From contig CALSRT010000006.1 of NCBI GenBank assembly GCA_943788825.1, forward strand, positions 124,001 through 188,000: a stretch of 64,000 nt of DNA, written 5' to 3'. This DNA comes from UBA4582 sp002389265. GTDB lineage: Bacteria > Pseudomonadota > Gammaproteobacteria > Pseudomonadales > Azotimanducaceae. A program made the translations under genes and the position numbers. The notes under the pieces were generated by a model that saw only the letters and a list, made by a program, of their open reading frames with translations, did not search any database and had not been told where the DNA came from. This document shows, in pieces, positions 1-8,121 of the stretch; position 1 is the first letter of the stretch; each line of letters starts with the position of its first letter.

Positions 1-2
1 TT

Positions 3-773
3 GGTTTACGGTTGGTGAAGGCCGATGGTGCCATTGTCGATATCAACGGTTCAGTTGATCCGGACCTGCTGCGAGCAGCCCAGGTGTCGATGGGAACCTT
101 AGGGGTGATTACTCAGGTTACGCTGCAGGCGTTACCCGCTTACCATTTGCATGAGCGCAATTGGCAGGCCAGTGTGGCGGAGTGCGCTGAGGCCCGCGAA
201 GACTTAATCACTAATAATCGTCACTGGGAGTTTTTCTGGGATCCTCAAACAGATCAATGTGCAATGAAGACTCTTAATGTCACTGAAGCACAATCCCTGG
301 CTTTGCCCACACCGGGGCAGGATATAGGTAGAAGCTACAGGGTGATTCCTTCCGCTCGAGAGTTTAAGTTCAATGAAATCGAATTTTCTGTACCAGCGGC
401 GGCTGGTTGGGACTGCTTTTTAGCGCTGCGGCATCTTATGCAGACAGACTTTGCTGATGTTCGCTGGCCCTTGGAATATCGTACGCTTAAAGCCGATGAT
501 ATGTTTTTGAGCTCGGCCAGTGACCGCGACAGCGTTACCATTTCTGCACACCAGGGCGTCAATCAACCGTATCAGGCGTTCTTCGGTGCTGTTGAAGATC
601 TGTTTCGAGAGTACGACGGGCGGCCTCACTGGGGTAAAATTCATACCCAACAAGCAAGCCAACTAGAGATTTCACTGCCTCAATTTAATCGATTCCGAGA
701 GATTCGCCAGTCTATGGATCCTCAGGGTTTGTTCTTGAATCCTTTCCTCAAACAGGTCTTTGGAATTGATTGA
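3..773 (+). CDS. D-arabinono-1,4-lactone oxidase family FAD oxidoreductase, C-terminal part
   Basis: The reading frame is open from the window edge, so the 5' end and the FAD-binding PP-loop lie outside. The visible part begins GLRLVKADG, the segment that closes the FAD domain of the vanillyl-alcohol-oxidase fold, followed by SMGTLGVITQVTLQ, typical of L-gulonolactone and D-arabinonolactone oxidases. The C-terminal end has the ALO-type signature: HWGK followed by H, then F..FR..R...DP.G.FLNPF. Enzymes of this family oxidise aldonolactones or sugar alcohols with oxygen or another acceptor. The substrate cannot be told from this fragment. The next gene is about 100 bp downstream and unrelated. 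Confidence 0.8.
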   Translation, partial: GLRLVKADGAIVDINGSVDPDLLRAAQVSMGTLGVITQVTLQALPAYHLHERNWQASVAECAEAREDLITNNRHWEFFWDPQTDQCAMKTLNVTEAQSLALPTPGQDIGRSYRVIPSAREFKFNEIEFSVPAAAGWDCFLALRHLMQTDFADVRWPLEYRTLKADDMFLSSASDRDSVTISAHQGVNQPYQAFFGAVEDLFREYDGRPHWGKIHTQQASQLEISLPQFNRFREIRQSMDPQGLFLNPFLKQVFGID

Positions 774-872
774 TGTTATTCGTGATTTGGGTTTCAGCCG
801 TACTAATCGAGGCACGCCACTGGCGGCTTCTGTGCTACAGTAGCGCGGTTCCCAATCTAGAGGTTACGGCGA

Positions 873-1538
873 GTGTTTGATTTAATCCAGGCGGGTGGTT
901 GGCTGATGTTCCCTATCATACTCTGCTCTATTATCGCGGCGGCGATCTGCATTGAGCGATTTTGGACCTTGCGTAAGGATCAAATAGTGCCAAAAAACCT
1001 TCTGGCTCAAGTATGGGGCTGGATTCGTGCCAATGAATTAGACAGTCGCAAGCTTCGAGAGCTCAAAGCCAGTTCGCCTCTGGGCCAGATTCTTGCTGCT
1101 GGCATTAGCAATCACCGGCGTGGCCGAGAGCAAATGAAGGAAAGTATTGAAGAGGTTGCGAACCATGTGGTGCATGAGATGGAGCGCTATCTGAATGCCC
1201 TCGGTACAGTGGCGGCAATTACGCCATTGCTGGGTTTGCTCGGTACCGTTATTGGTATGATCAAGGTGTTTTCGGCGATCAGGCTGGAGGGTACGGGTAA
1301 CGCGGCTGTGTTGGCCGGTGGTATCTCCGAGGCGTTGATCACGACGGCAGCTGGTTTGACAGTGGCAATTCCCAGCTTGTTTTTCTACCGTTATTTCCAG
1401 CGCCGAGTCGATGAGCTCGTGATCACTATGGAGCAGGAGGCTTTGAAGCTGGTTGAAGTGCTCAACGGTGATCGAAACGAGAAGGCCGATGCTGTGGTTG
1501 CCCGCCCAGAAATGGCGTCGACTAACGGCGACCGATAG
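873..1538 (+). CDS. exbB: MotA/TolQ/ExbB proton channel family protein
   Basis: A 221-residue inner-membrane protein with the ExbB/TolQ layout: an N-terminal transmembrane helix (about residues 8-28), a long cytoplasmic stretch, then two more helices at about 108-130 and 146-170. The conserved TPLLGLLGTVIGMI segment and the later GGISEALITTAAGLTVAIP segment are the family signatures. It would form the pentameric proton channel that energises an ExbD/TolR partner, which is the next gene. The start is GTG, preceded by AGAGG. Because it sits in front of msbA/lpxK/kdsB, the exbBD pair belongs to the lipid A gene block, as in Pseudomonas and relatives. Whether it serves TonB or another envelope task is not shown. 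Confidence 0.9.
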   Translation: MFDLIQAGGWLMFPIILCSIIAAAICIERFWTLRKDQIVPKNLLAQVWGWIRANELDSRKLRELKASSPLGQILAAGISNHRRGREQMKESIEEVANHVVHEMERYLNALGTVAAITPLLGLLGTVIGMIKVFSAIRLEGTGNAAVLAGGISEALITTAAGLTVAIPSLFFYRYFQRRVDELVITMEQEALKLVEVLNGDRNEKADAVVARPEMASTNGDR

Positions 1539-1557
1539 GTCGGCCAGGAGCCTAATT

Positions 1558-1980
1558 GTGAAATTTTCTCGCCGGCTGAAACCAGAAGTTGATGTTAATC
1601 TCACGCCCCTGATTGACGTTGTTTTTCTATTGTTGATTTTTTTTATGGTCTCAACAACATTTACCAAAGACACCCAGCTCAACATTGATCTGCCAGAGGC
1701 ATCCGGCGCAGATGCGGTGGTCGCTGATAGGCAAATCGAAATCTCCGTCAGCCGCAACGGCGACTATGCAATCAATGCTGTAGCGCTGGTCAGTAACCAG
1801 ATTGAAACTCTCAAAACGGCCATTGAAAAAGTCAGCGGTGGCGATACCACGATACCGCTGGTGATTACCGCAGACTCAGCAGCTCAGCACCAGGCGGTAG
1901 TGACGGCAATGGATGCGGCAGGACAATTGGGTTTCAGTAAATTACGCATTACCACAAAGAACACCAGCCAGGATGAGTGA
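1558..1980 (+). CDS. exbD: ExbD/TolR family biopolymer transporter
   Basis: About 140 residues with the ExbD layout: a short cytoplasmic N terminus, one transmembrane helix (LIDVVFLLLIFFMVST, with the conserved Asp at its start) and a periplasmic domain. An open frame extends further upstream, but the GTG at 1558 has CAGGAG seven bases before it and gives the normal family N terminus (MKFSRRLKPEVDVNLTPLID), so I take that start. It partners with ExbB just upstream. Its end overlaps the start of the MsbA-LpxK gene by 8 nt, which indicates translational coupling. Confidence 0.9.
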   Translation: MKFSRRLKPEVDVNLTPLIDVVFLLLIFFMVSTTFTKDTQLNIDLPEASGADAVVADRQIEISVSRNGDYAINAVALVSNQIETLKTAIEKVSGGDTTIPLVITADSAAQHQAVVTAMDAAGQLGFSKLRITTKNTSQDE

Positions 1981-4933
1981 TACTTCTAACAAACCATCAA
2001 CAGATATGCAGATCTATACGCGGTTACTGGCCTACGTGGTGCCGTTATGGGGTGCGTTTGCGTTAAGCATTCTCGGCTTTGTGATTTACTCTCTGGCTAA
2101 TGTCAGTTTTGCGCAACTCATCAGCTATATCGTTGACTCTTTGCAAGGTACCGACCCACTGAGCAGTTCGACCTACGCCAGTTCTGTGCAATCGTTGTTC
2201 GGTGGTTCCGGGGCGATCAATCGAACGGTGATCCCTCTGGCAATTATTGTCATTGTGCTTTTTCGGGGTGTTGGCACCTTCTTGGGTAACTATTTTATCA
2301 CCTATGTCGGCACTAGCCTGGTGCATGCCCTGCGCTGTGAACTATTTGAGCAGTTGCTGAGGTTGCCGAGTCGTTTCTACGACAAGAACACCATGGGCCA
2401 CCTGGTGGCGAAGGTCACCTTTCATGTGACCCAAGTGACTGGCGCCGCCACCGATGCTATTCGGGTTGTGATTCGTGAGGGTTTCACCATATTGGGCTAT
2501 ATCGGTTATCTGGTTTACCTGAATTGGAAGCTGACCCTGATCTTCATTACGGTAGCGCCTTTAATCGGACTGTTGGCGAGCTATGCCGGCAGGCGGTTTC
2601 GCCGGATCAGTGAACGCCTTCAAGACTCCATGGGGGACGTGACTCATGTGGCTTCTGAGGCGGTCCAAGGCTACCAGGTGGTGCGTATATTCGGTGGTGC
2701 TGATTACGAGCGCGAGCGTTTTACCAGTGTGAGTAATAATAACCGTCGACAATCAATGAAGATGGTGGTTACCCAGTCTATCGCAACGCCTACGGTTCAA
2801 TTGGTGGTGTCTCTGGCTTTGGCTGGGTTGGTGTGGCTAGTTTTAGACCCAGTTCTGTTGGCGGATATGAGTCCAGGTGACGTAGTTGCCTTTATCACCG
2901 TCGGTGGTTTGTTGGCCAAGCCGATTCGTCAATTGTCTGAGGTCAGTGCCATTATCCAGCGCGGTCTGGCGGCGGCTCAGGATATTTTTACGCTGTTTGA
3001 TCAGCCCGTCGAAGTGGATCTTGGCGAGCAATCCCTAGATCGAGTACGCGGTAAAGTTGAGTTTCGCGATGTCTGTTTTGCTTACGGTGATGATGACCAG
3101 GACCTGATTCTCGATCATGTCAGTTTTGTCGCTGAAGCTGGAGAAACCATCGCCTTGGTGGGTCGTTCGGGAAGTGGTAAGAGTACGCTCGCCAGTCTGA
3201 TTCCGCGTTTCTACACGCCGTTAAGTGGTGAAATATTAATCGACGACCAGCCGATTAACAGTCTGCGTTTGGATGATCTGCGACGCCAAATAGCCTTGGT
3301 GACTCAGCATGTGACATTGTTCAATGACACAGTGGGTCGAAATATTGCTTATGGAACGCTTCAAGAGTCGACGGAGGAGCAGATTAGAAACGCCGCGGAA
3401 GCAGCCTACGCCCTTGATTTTATCGAGCGCCTGGATGATGGGATGGAAACTATTGTTGGCGACAATGGCGTCCTGTTGTCCGGTGGCCAGCGACAACGCC
3501 TGGCTATTGCACGCGCCTTTCTTAAGGATGCACCGATACTGATTCTGGATGAGGCTACTTCTGCGCTAGATTCTGAATCCGAACGGTACATCCAAGCCGC
3601 GCTAGAGGCGGTCGTCAAGGGGCGCACCACCTTTGTGATAGCACATCGTCTGTCGACCATCGAAAAAGCGAACCGAATACTGGTCATTGATAAGGGCAAG
3701 ATAGTCGAGCAGGGTAGTCATGCTGAATTACTGGCCAATGGTGCCTTTTACGCCAGCCTGCATGGACATAAGATTGAAGATCATGCTGCTGATTCTGAAG
3801 GCCCGTTGGCGCCACTGAGCACAACTGTTTTTGCCCCTGTGGCAAACCGGGTGGGTGGCAAAGGGGTGCCGTTTCTGAGCCGCCAGGCATTGGTAAATGC
3901 CTGGTATGACAATGCCAAGTGGTTAGGTTTGTTAACGCCAGTGGCGTGGTTATTTACTCGGTTGGCGAACATTCGTCGCCGCAAAATCGTGAGTAAAGCA
4001 GATAGACACTGGCGCGCTCCTGTTCCCACTATCATCGTCGGTAATATTAATGTCGGCGGTACGGGTAAGTCTCCACTGGTCATATGGTTGGTAGCGCAAC
4101 TGATGGCTGCTGGATATCGACCTGGAATCGTCAGCCGTGGACATGGTGGTCGAACCCATTATCCTTTTGACGTGAAGCTGAACTCTGACCCTTCTGCAAC
4201 AGGTGACGAAGCCTTGATGCTGTTGCGACGTACCGGCTGCCCGGTGGTGGTTGATCCGGACAGGGTCAGCGCGGCTAAATTTCTGCTCCAGCAACATGAC
4301 TGTGATGTGATTGTCGCCGATGATGGATTACAGCATTATGCCTTGGATCGCGACGTTGAGATCGTTGTTATGGATGGCCGACGGGGTTTGGGTAATGGCC
4401 TTTGTTTGCCTGCAGGGCCCCTTCGTGAGCCTGTAACTCGGCTCAGTGAAGTGGATTTTGTGGTCGTGAATGGCCCAGCGAAATTTTCTTTGCCCTACTC
4501 GACGGTCAAGATGCAGCTGTTACCTGACGTGTTGATTCAACTCGAGACCGGTGATTCCATGCCGTTGGATACCCAGGCGCTGGGACATACTGTGCATGGT
4601 GTGGCTGGTATAGGCCATCCTGCACGTTTTTTTGATACTCTGCGTGATTTGGGTTTCGAGGTGATAGTTCATGAGTTTGATGATCATCACCTGTACAGTC
4701 TGACGGATTTAATGTTCAACGATAGTCTGCCGGTCATTATGACCGAGAAAGACGCCGTGAAAGTCAGTCAGTTGAATTCAGGTTTATTACATAGCAACTT
4801 TTGGTATTTGCGCATCAATGCGTCAATGCCAGAGGAATTTATGCCACAGTTGCTACATAAAATTCAAGGCGTTCGGAGTGGTGCAACTAACGTCGAAAAT
4901 CAAGCTAACAATGGAGATCAACATGTCAGTTGA
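1973..4933 (+). CDS. msbA-lpxK: MsbA lipid A flippase fused in frame to LpxK lipid A 4'-kinase
   Basis: A single 986-codon frame encodes two consecutive enzymes of lipid A assembly. Residues 1 to about 605 are MsbA: six transmembrane segments, then an ABC ATPase with Walker A GRSGSGKS (about 397), signature LSGGQ (about 502) and Walker B LILDEATSALD (about 526). MsbA flips core-lipid A across the inner membrane. From about residue 640 the frame is LpxK: WRAPVPTIIVGN, P-loop GGTGKS (about 695-700) and the catalytic ADDGLQHY, all typical of the kinase that phosphorylates the 4' position of the lipid A disaccharide. The usual separate genes total about 910 residues, so the extra length is a linker of about 35 residues plus a few. 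No stop codon lies between them. A weak internal GTG start (3866, after AAGGG) or TTG (3890) could still give free LpxK. The start at 1973 overlaps exbD and fits the MsbA N terminus. Confidence 0.9.
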   Translation: MSDTSNKPSTDMQIYTRLLAYVVPLWGAFALSILGFVIYSLANVSFAQLISYIVDSLQGTDPLSSSTYASSVQSLFGGSGAINRTVIPLAIIVIVLFRGVGTFLGNYFITYVGTSLVHALRCELFEQLLRLPSRFYDKNTMGHLVAKVTFHVTQVTGAATDAIRVVIREGFTILGYIGYLVYLNWKLTLIFITVAPLIGLLASYAGRRFRRISERLQDSMGDVTHVASEAVQGYQVVRIFGGADYERERFTSVSNNNRRQSMKMVVTQSIATPTVQLVVSLALAGLVWLVLDPVLLADMSPGDVVAFITVGGLLAKPIRQLSEVSAIIQRGLAAAQDIFTLFDQPVEVDLGEQSLDRVRGKVEFRDVCFAYGDDDQDLILDHVSFVAEAGETIALVGRSGSGKSTLASLIPRFYTPLSGEILIDDQPINSLRLDDLRRQIALVTQHVTLFNDTVGRNIAYGTLQESTEEQIRNAAEAAYALDFIERLDDGMETIVGDNGVLLSGGQRQRLAIARAFLKDAPILILDEATSALDSESERYIQAALEAVVKGRTTFVIAHRLSTIEKANRILVIDKGKIVEQGSHAELLANGAFYASLHGHKIEDHAADSEGPLAPLSTTVFAPVANRVGGKGVPFLSRQALVNAWYDNAKWLGLLTPVAWLFTRLANIRRRKIVSKADRHWRAPVPTIIVGNINVGGTGKSPLVIWLVAQLMAAGYRPGIVSRGHGGRTHYPFDVKLNSDPSATGDEALMLLRRTGCPVVVDPDRVSAAKFLLQQHDCDVIVADDGLQHYALDRDVEIVVMDGRRGLGNGLCLPAGPLREPVTRLSEVDFVVVNGPAKFSLPYSTVKMQLLPDVLIQLETGDSMPLDTQALGHTVHGVAGIGHPARFFDTLRDLGFEVIVHEFDDHHLYSLTDLMFNDSLPVIMTEKDAVKVSQLNSGLLHSNFWYLRINASMPEEFMPQLLHKIQGVRSGATNVENQANNGDQHVS

Positions 4934-5114
4934 TGGCAAGTTATTAAGTATTTTAGTGTGCCCACTTTGTCATGGTGAGTTGCAGTATGACAAGCAATCA
5001 CAGGAACTGACTTGCTATGCTGATGGCCTCGCCTATCCCATCCGAGACGATATACCGGTGATGCTGGAGGAAGAGGCCAGGCGCCTGACGGCTGAAGAAA
5101 AAGTCGACCGATAA
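4923..5114 (+). CDS. ycaR: Trm112 family small zinc-ribbon-like protein (YcaR type)
   Basis: A 63-residue protein starting MSVDGKLLSILVCPLCHGEL, with the CPLC pair and the later IRDDIPVMLEEEAR segment typical of bacterial Trm112/YcaR proteins encoded between lpxK and kdsB. The longer open frame upstream is only overlap with lpxK. The ATG at 4923 has a GGAG about 7 bases before it. It overlaps the msbA-lpxK stop by 11 nt, and its own stop overlaps the kdsB start by one base (TAATG). The function in this locus is not established. The eukaryotic Trm112 relatives activate methyltransferases. Confidence 0.88.
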   Translation: MSVDGKLLSILVCPLCHGELQYDKQSQELTCYADGLAYPIRDDIPVMLEEEARRLTAEEKVDR

Positions 5115-5896
5115 TGGCCTTCACTGTAATTATTCCAGCTCGCTACCAGTCCCAGCGGTTGCCTGGCAAGGTGCTAATGGATATCTGTGGCAAGCCTATG
5201 ATCCAGCGTGTCTATGAACAAGCGTGCCTGAGCAGTGCCGCAAACGTGATTGTGGCCACCGATGATAGCCGGGTCGCGAGTGTCGTTGAAGCCTTTGGTG
5301 GACAGGTCTGCATGACAGCAGCAGCCCATGAATCAGGCACTGACCGGCTGCAAGAGGTGGTGGCGCGGGAAGGCTTCTCAGATGACGCTATCGTGGTTAA
5401 CGTTCAGGGCGATGAGCCGCTGATACCGCCTGCGGTGATTGACCAAGTGGCGCTTAATCTGACGTTGCAGCACGAGGTTGATAGTTTGGCTGCAGTGCCC
5501 GGTGTGTCAACGCTCTACGAGGACACTATCGATCTTGAGCAAATCATGGATCCAAATGTTGTCAAGGTGGTGACCGATGCGCAGAGCCAAGCGCTATATT
5601 TCAGCCGGGCGCCGATACCGTGGGCTCGAAATGAGTTTGGCGCAGATCCGGTTAGCTTGCCCGTTGGGGTGGTTTATAAACGTCATGTGGGTATCTATGG
5701 CTACCGAGTCGAACTGCTTAACCGGTTTGTTCGTTGGACGCCGGCACCACTCGAATTGATCGAAAAACTCGAACAGCTCCGTGTGTTATGGCATGGTGAA
5801 GGGATTCATATCGAAGTCGCCTGTGAGGCGATTCCCCCCGGCGTTGATACGCAAAGGGATCTGGATAATATTAGAGCTCGATTTTTTCACGAATAG
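5114..5896 (+). CDS. kdsB: 3-deoxy-manno-octulosonate cytidylyltransferase (CMP-KDO synthetase)
   Basis: 260 residues, the normal length for KdsB. The N terminus FTVIIPARYQSQRLPGKVLMDICGKPMI is the nucleotide-binding signature of CMP-sugar synthetases, and the later NVQGDEPLIPP and FSRAPIPWAR segments are diagnostic for KdsB. The enzyme activates KDO with CTP in the cytoplasm for transfer to lipid A. It is translationally coupled to ycaR (one-base overlap) and completes the exbB-exbD-msbA/lpxK-ycaR-kdsB operon. Confidence 0.97.
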   Translation: MAFTVIIPARYQSQRLPGKVLMDICGKPMIQRVYEQACLSSAANVIVATDDSRVASVVEAFGGQVCMTAAAHESGTDRLQEVVAREGFSDDAIVVNVQGDEPLIPPAVIDQVALNLTLQHEVDSLAAVPGVSTLYEDTIDLEQIMDPNVVKVVTDAQSQALYFSRAPIPWARNEFGADPVSLPVGVVYKRHVGIYGYRVELLNRFVRWTPAPLELIEKLEQLRVLWHGEGIHIEVACEAIPPGVDTQRDLDNIRARFFHE

Positions 5897-5936
5897 TGCT
5901 TACTTCCCAGTGTCCCTAACTGAGCAGTCTTGTTCA

Positions 5937-5966
5937 TAGAGACCTTGCTCTTAGAGACCTTGCTCT
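5937..5966. repeat. 15-bp tandem duplication
   Basis: The 15-mer TAGAGACCTTGCTCT occurs twice in direct contact (5937-5951 and 5952-5966), just after kdsB. It is one of several short tandem duplications in the intergenic DNA of this window. Confidence 0.85.
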
Positions 5967-6023
5967 TAGGGGTCCTAGTCAATGGCGCCAAAACGTTATC
6001 CTGGCAGGCTTTTACGCCTCGTG

Positions 6024-6047
6024 CATGCGCCAAAATTTCGGCGCATG
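6024..6047. promoter_or_regulatory. Perfect inverted repeat, candidate activator site 1
   Basis: The arms CATGCGCC and GGCGCATG (8 bp, perfect) are separated by 8 AT-rich bases. The site lies about 145 bp upstream of the sigma-54-type promoter in front of the protease gene, inside the usual range for enhancer sites of sigma-54 activators. It has no U-tract, so it does not look like a terminator. Its role as a binding site is inferred. Confidence 0.5.
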
Positions 6048-6071
6048 AATTGCAAAAATGATGACTTAGCT

Positions 6072-6106
6072 CACAATTATGAATTATGGTCAGTGCCATA
6101 ATTGTG
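6072..6106. promoter_or_regulatory. Nested inverted repeats, candidate activator site 2
   Basis: The outer arms CACAATTATG (6072-6081) and CATAATTGTG (6097-6106) match perfectly over 10 bp. A second, alternative pair AATTATGG (6082-6089) and CCATAATT (6096-6103) overlaps it with a 6-base loop. The same half-site therefore occurs three times within 35 bp, as expected for cooperative protein binding. It lies about 110-145 bp upstream of the predicted transcription start of the protease operon. Function is inferred. Confidence 0.5.
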
Positions 6107-6137
6107 CCCTGCTGTCGCACTCATGGTTTTGGTGCGC

Positions 6138-6150
6138 TAACACATTGATA
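6138..6150 (-). promoter_or_regulatory. IHF consensus match
   Basis: TAACACATTGATA matches the reverse of the IHF core WATCAANNNNTTR at every fixed position, and an AT-rich tract follows. It sits between the two inverted repeats and the sigma-54-type promoter, where IHF usually bends DNA to bring a distant activator to the polymerase. The match is direct; occupancy is inferred. Confidence 0.5.
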
Positions 6151-6188
6151 AATAATGTTTAAAATCCTGAGCCCAATCTTTTTATTTG

Positions 6189-6205
6189 TTGGCATCGATT
6201 ATGCT
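6189..6205 (+). promoter_or_regulatory. Candidate sigma-54 (-24/-12) promoter of the protease-EAL operon
   Basis: TTGGCATCGATTATGCT has the invariant GG (6191-6192) and GC (6203-6204) separated by exactly 10 bases, and it agrees with YTGGCAYGRNNNTTGCW at all but two positions. The predicted start is near 6216, leaving a leader of about 50 nt before the protease ATG. A sigma-54 activator is encoded 3.6 kb downstream in the same block. Confidence 0.6.
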
Positions 6206-6264
6206 TAGTAGTAACCCTGCGTAGGGAGTTCAGCGCACGAGGTGCCAGTCATAAGGAGATGACG

Positions 6265-8076
6265 ATGAATCTAAAACACATAGCGGGCTCGGTCTTAGTG
6301 TCGATAATGATGATAGCGATCGGCGCTGGAGTACTCGAGATGCAGTCTCGAGATCAGAGCAAGGCTGTTGAGCCGGCACCCGCAAGCGCGATAGGCCCTG
6401 TGCTCTCTATGCAAGATGAACAGCAGTCTTTCATTGTTCAGGGTGCCACCCTCGATCTTGCTCGGGCAGCTGTGAGTGCGGTGCGTGGAAATATTGAGCA
6501 CGAGCTTAATGTGATTAAGGCAGTGTCTGCCCGCTTGACCCCAACCCAGCGTTCAACATTAGAGAATCAGCCTGAGCTTCGTGTTTACACGAATGAGGTG
6601 GCGCAGGTGCAGCGATGGAAGCGTGACTGGCATAAACCCAACAAACATTCCTGGCGGTATAAAGGTAAAGCCGACCGCTCTCAGCGTGGCAAAAAATTCA
6701 ATCGTCACTATGGCTACACTAATGCAGACGAGCTTGAGGTACAGGAGTTTGAGCTGACAGAAGCCCTCGATACCCATTATCCACGTCAGACCCGGGCGCT
6801 AGACGTGCATTTATTGGGCAATACTGGCGTCGGCGTCACGGTGGCGATTTTGGATTCAGGCATTGCCAGAACACCATGGATCGGTGGCAATAGATTGAAG
6901 GCTGAGTATGACGCAACGTTGGGTGCACTCGACAAGACCCGTGCTAATGATGAGAATGGGCATGGTTCCCACGTCACCAGTATCATCGCTAGTCAGGGTA
7001 TGACCGCATTACGTGAGTACAACAGCATCGCACCAGACGCTAGCTTTGTTAGCGTTAAAGCCTTCGACTTAAATGGTATGGGTAGCTATGCCGATGTCAT
7101 TAACGGCATTAACTGGATCGTTGAAAATCAAGCACGTTATAACATTCGGGTTCTTAACATGTCCTTTGGTACGCCACCGAATACGGCCTACTGGGATGAT
7201 CCTCTGGCTCAGGCCGTCATGGTTGCTTGGCAAAAAGGTATTGTGGTTGTCGCATCGGCGGGCAACTCAGGGCCGGAACCGATGACAATTGGTGTTCCTG
7301 GTAACGTGCCATATGTGATTACAGTCGGTGCGATTACCGATAGCTATACGCCCCATGATCCTTTTGATGACACCTTGGTGAGTTTTTCTGCTGCGGGTCC
7401 GACCTTTGAAGGCCATGTTAAACCAGATGTCGTCGCTTATGGCGGACACATGCTGGGCGTTATGTCAGAGGACGTGACGCTTGCTATCAACCATCCTGAG
7501 TTTCAGGCTGAAAATAGTGATAATTACTATGTGATGTCTGGCACTTCGCAGGCGGCGGCTGTCGTCTCCGGCGTGGTGGCACTGATGTTAAGCGAGGATC
7601 CAAGACTGAGCAATGACGATGTTAAGTGTCGGTTGTTGGCTTCCGCCAAGAGCTCGGTAGGCGAGTTGGACTATAATTATTCGGTATTCCAGCAAGGCGC
7701 AGGGTTAGTGGATGCGATCTCCGCTCTGAAGGAAAACAAGAAGGGGTGTGCCAACTCGGCCCTTGATATCGAACTTGACCTGGCCGGCACGGAACATTTT
7801 ATTGGTCCGGCAAGACTTGATGCTCTGGGTGAATTCTTTGTTGAAGGTGTTAATGGCAATAAGCCAGGTACCAAGTGGGATGGAAGCTATATGCGCGGCG
7901 TGGGTTACGTCTGGAGCAAAGGCTATATGTGGAATAATGGTTATATGTGGAACAATGCCTATATGTGGAATAACGGCTATATGTGGAACAATGGCTATAT
8001 GTGGAACAATGCCTATATGTGGAACAATAGCTCCGTTGAAGTGGCGGGTATTAATGGTTGGGTCGAGCAGGAATAG
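6265..8076 (+). CDS. Secreted subtilisin-like (S8) serine protease with C-terminal YMWNN repeats
   Basis: 603 residues. The start at 6265 is chosen because AAGGAG (6253-6258) lies six bases before it; the ATG at 6259 is too close. A hydrophobic signal segment (about 5-25) indicates export. After a pro-region of about 160 residues comes an S8 catalytic domain with Asp197 (VAILDSG), His233 (GHGSHV), the oxyanion Asn334 (SAGNSG) and Ser428 (SGTSQAAA). After about residue 490 the protein leaves the protease fold and ends in six consecutive copies of YMWNN joined by single G or A residues (554-588), preceded by the degenerate copies SYMRGV and GYVWSK. Similar aromatic VWGT-type repeats occur at the C termini of some S8 proteases in other phyla. 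They may anchor the protein or bind a surface polymer, which is inference. It heads a likely operon with the EAL gene 45 bp downstream. Confidence 0.9.
   Translation: MNLKHIAGSVLVSIMMIAIGAGVLEMQSRDQSKAVEPAPASAIGPVLSMQDEQQSFIVQGATLDLARAAVSAVRGNIEHELNVIKAVSARLTPTQRSTLENQPELRVYTNEVAQVQRWKRDWHKPNKHSWRYKGKADRSQRGKKFNRHYGYTNADELEVQEFELTEALDTHYPRQTRALDVHLLGNTGVGVTVAILDSGIARTPWIGGNRLKAEYDATLGALDKTRANDENGHGSHVTSIIASQGMTALREYNSIAPDASFVSVKAFDLNGMGSYADVINGINWIVENQARYNIRVLNMSFGTPPNTAYWDDPLAQAVMVAWQKGIVVVASAGNSGPEPMTIGVPGNVPYVITVGAITDSYTPHDPFDDTLVSFSAAGPTFEGHVKPDVVAYGGHMLGVMSEDVTLAINHPEFQAENSDNYYVMSGTSQAAAVVSGVVALMLSEDPRLSNDDVKCRLLASAKSSVGELDYNYSVFQQGAGLVDAISALKENKKGCANSALDIELDLAGTEHFIGPARLDALGEFFVEGVNGNKPGTKWDGSYMRGVGYVWSKGYMWNNGYMWNNAYMWNNGYMWNNGYMWNNAYMWNNSSVEVAGINGWVEQE
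7921..8028 (+). repeat. 18-bp coding tandem repeat, six copies
   Basis: Six in-frame 18-bp units encode GYMWNN or AYMWNN at the end of the S8 protease. The units differ only at a few third positions (AAT/AAC, GGC/GGT) and at the Gly/Ala codon, so they look like a recently expanded, slippage-prone array. A change in copy number would alter the tail without breaking the frame. Confidence 0.95.
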
Positions 8077-8121
8077 TTATCTAATGAACTAATGGTCTCA
8101 TCTCTTAGAGGGATTGTGATA

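Noticed and set aside
1038..1757. 239-codon minus-strand frame
   Set aside because: It lies wholly antisense to the well-supported exbB and exbD genes and has no family features.
7921..8028. CRISPR-like array
   Set aside because: The units are contiguous 18-mers without spacers and encode an in-frame peptide repeat.
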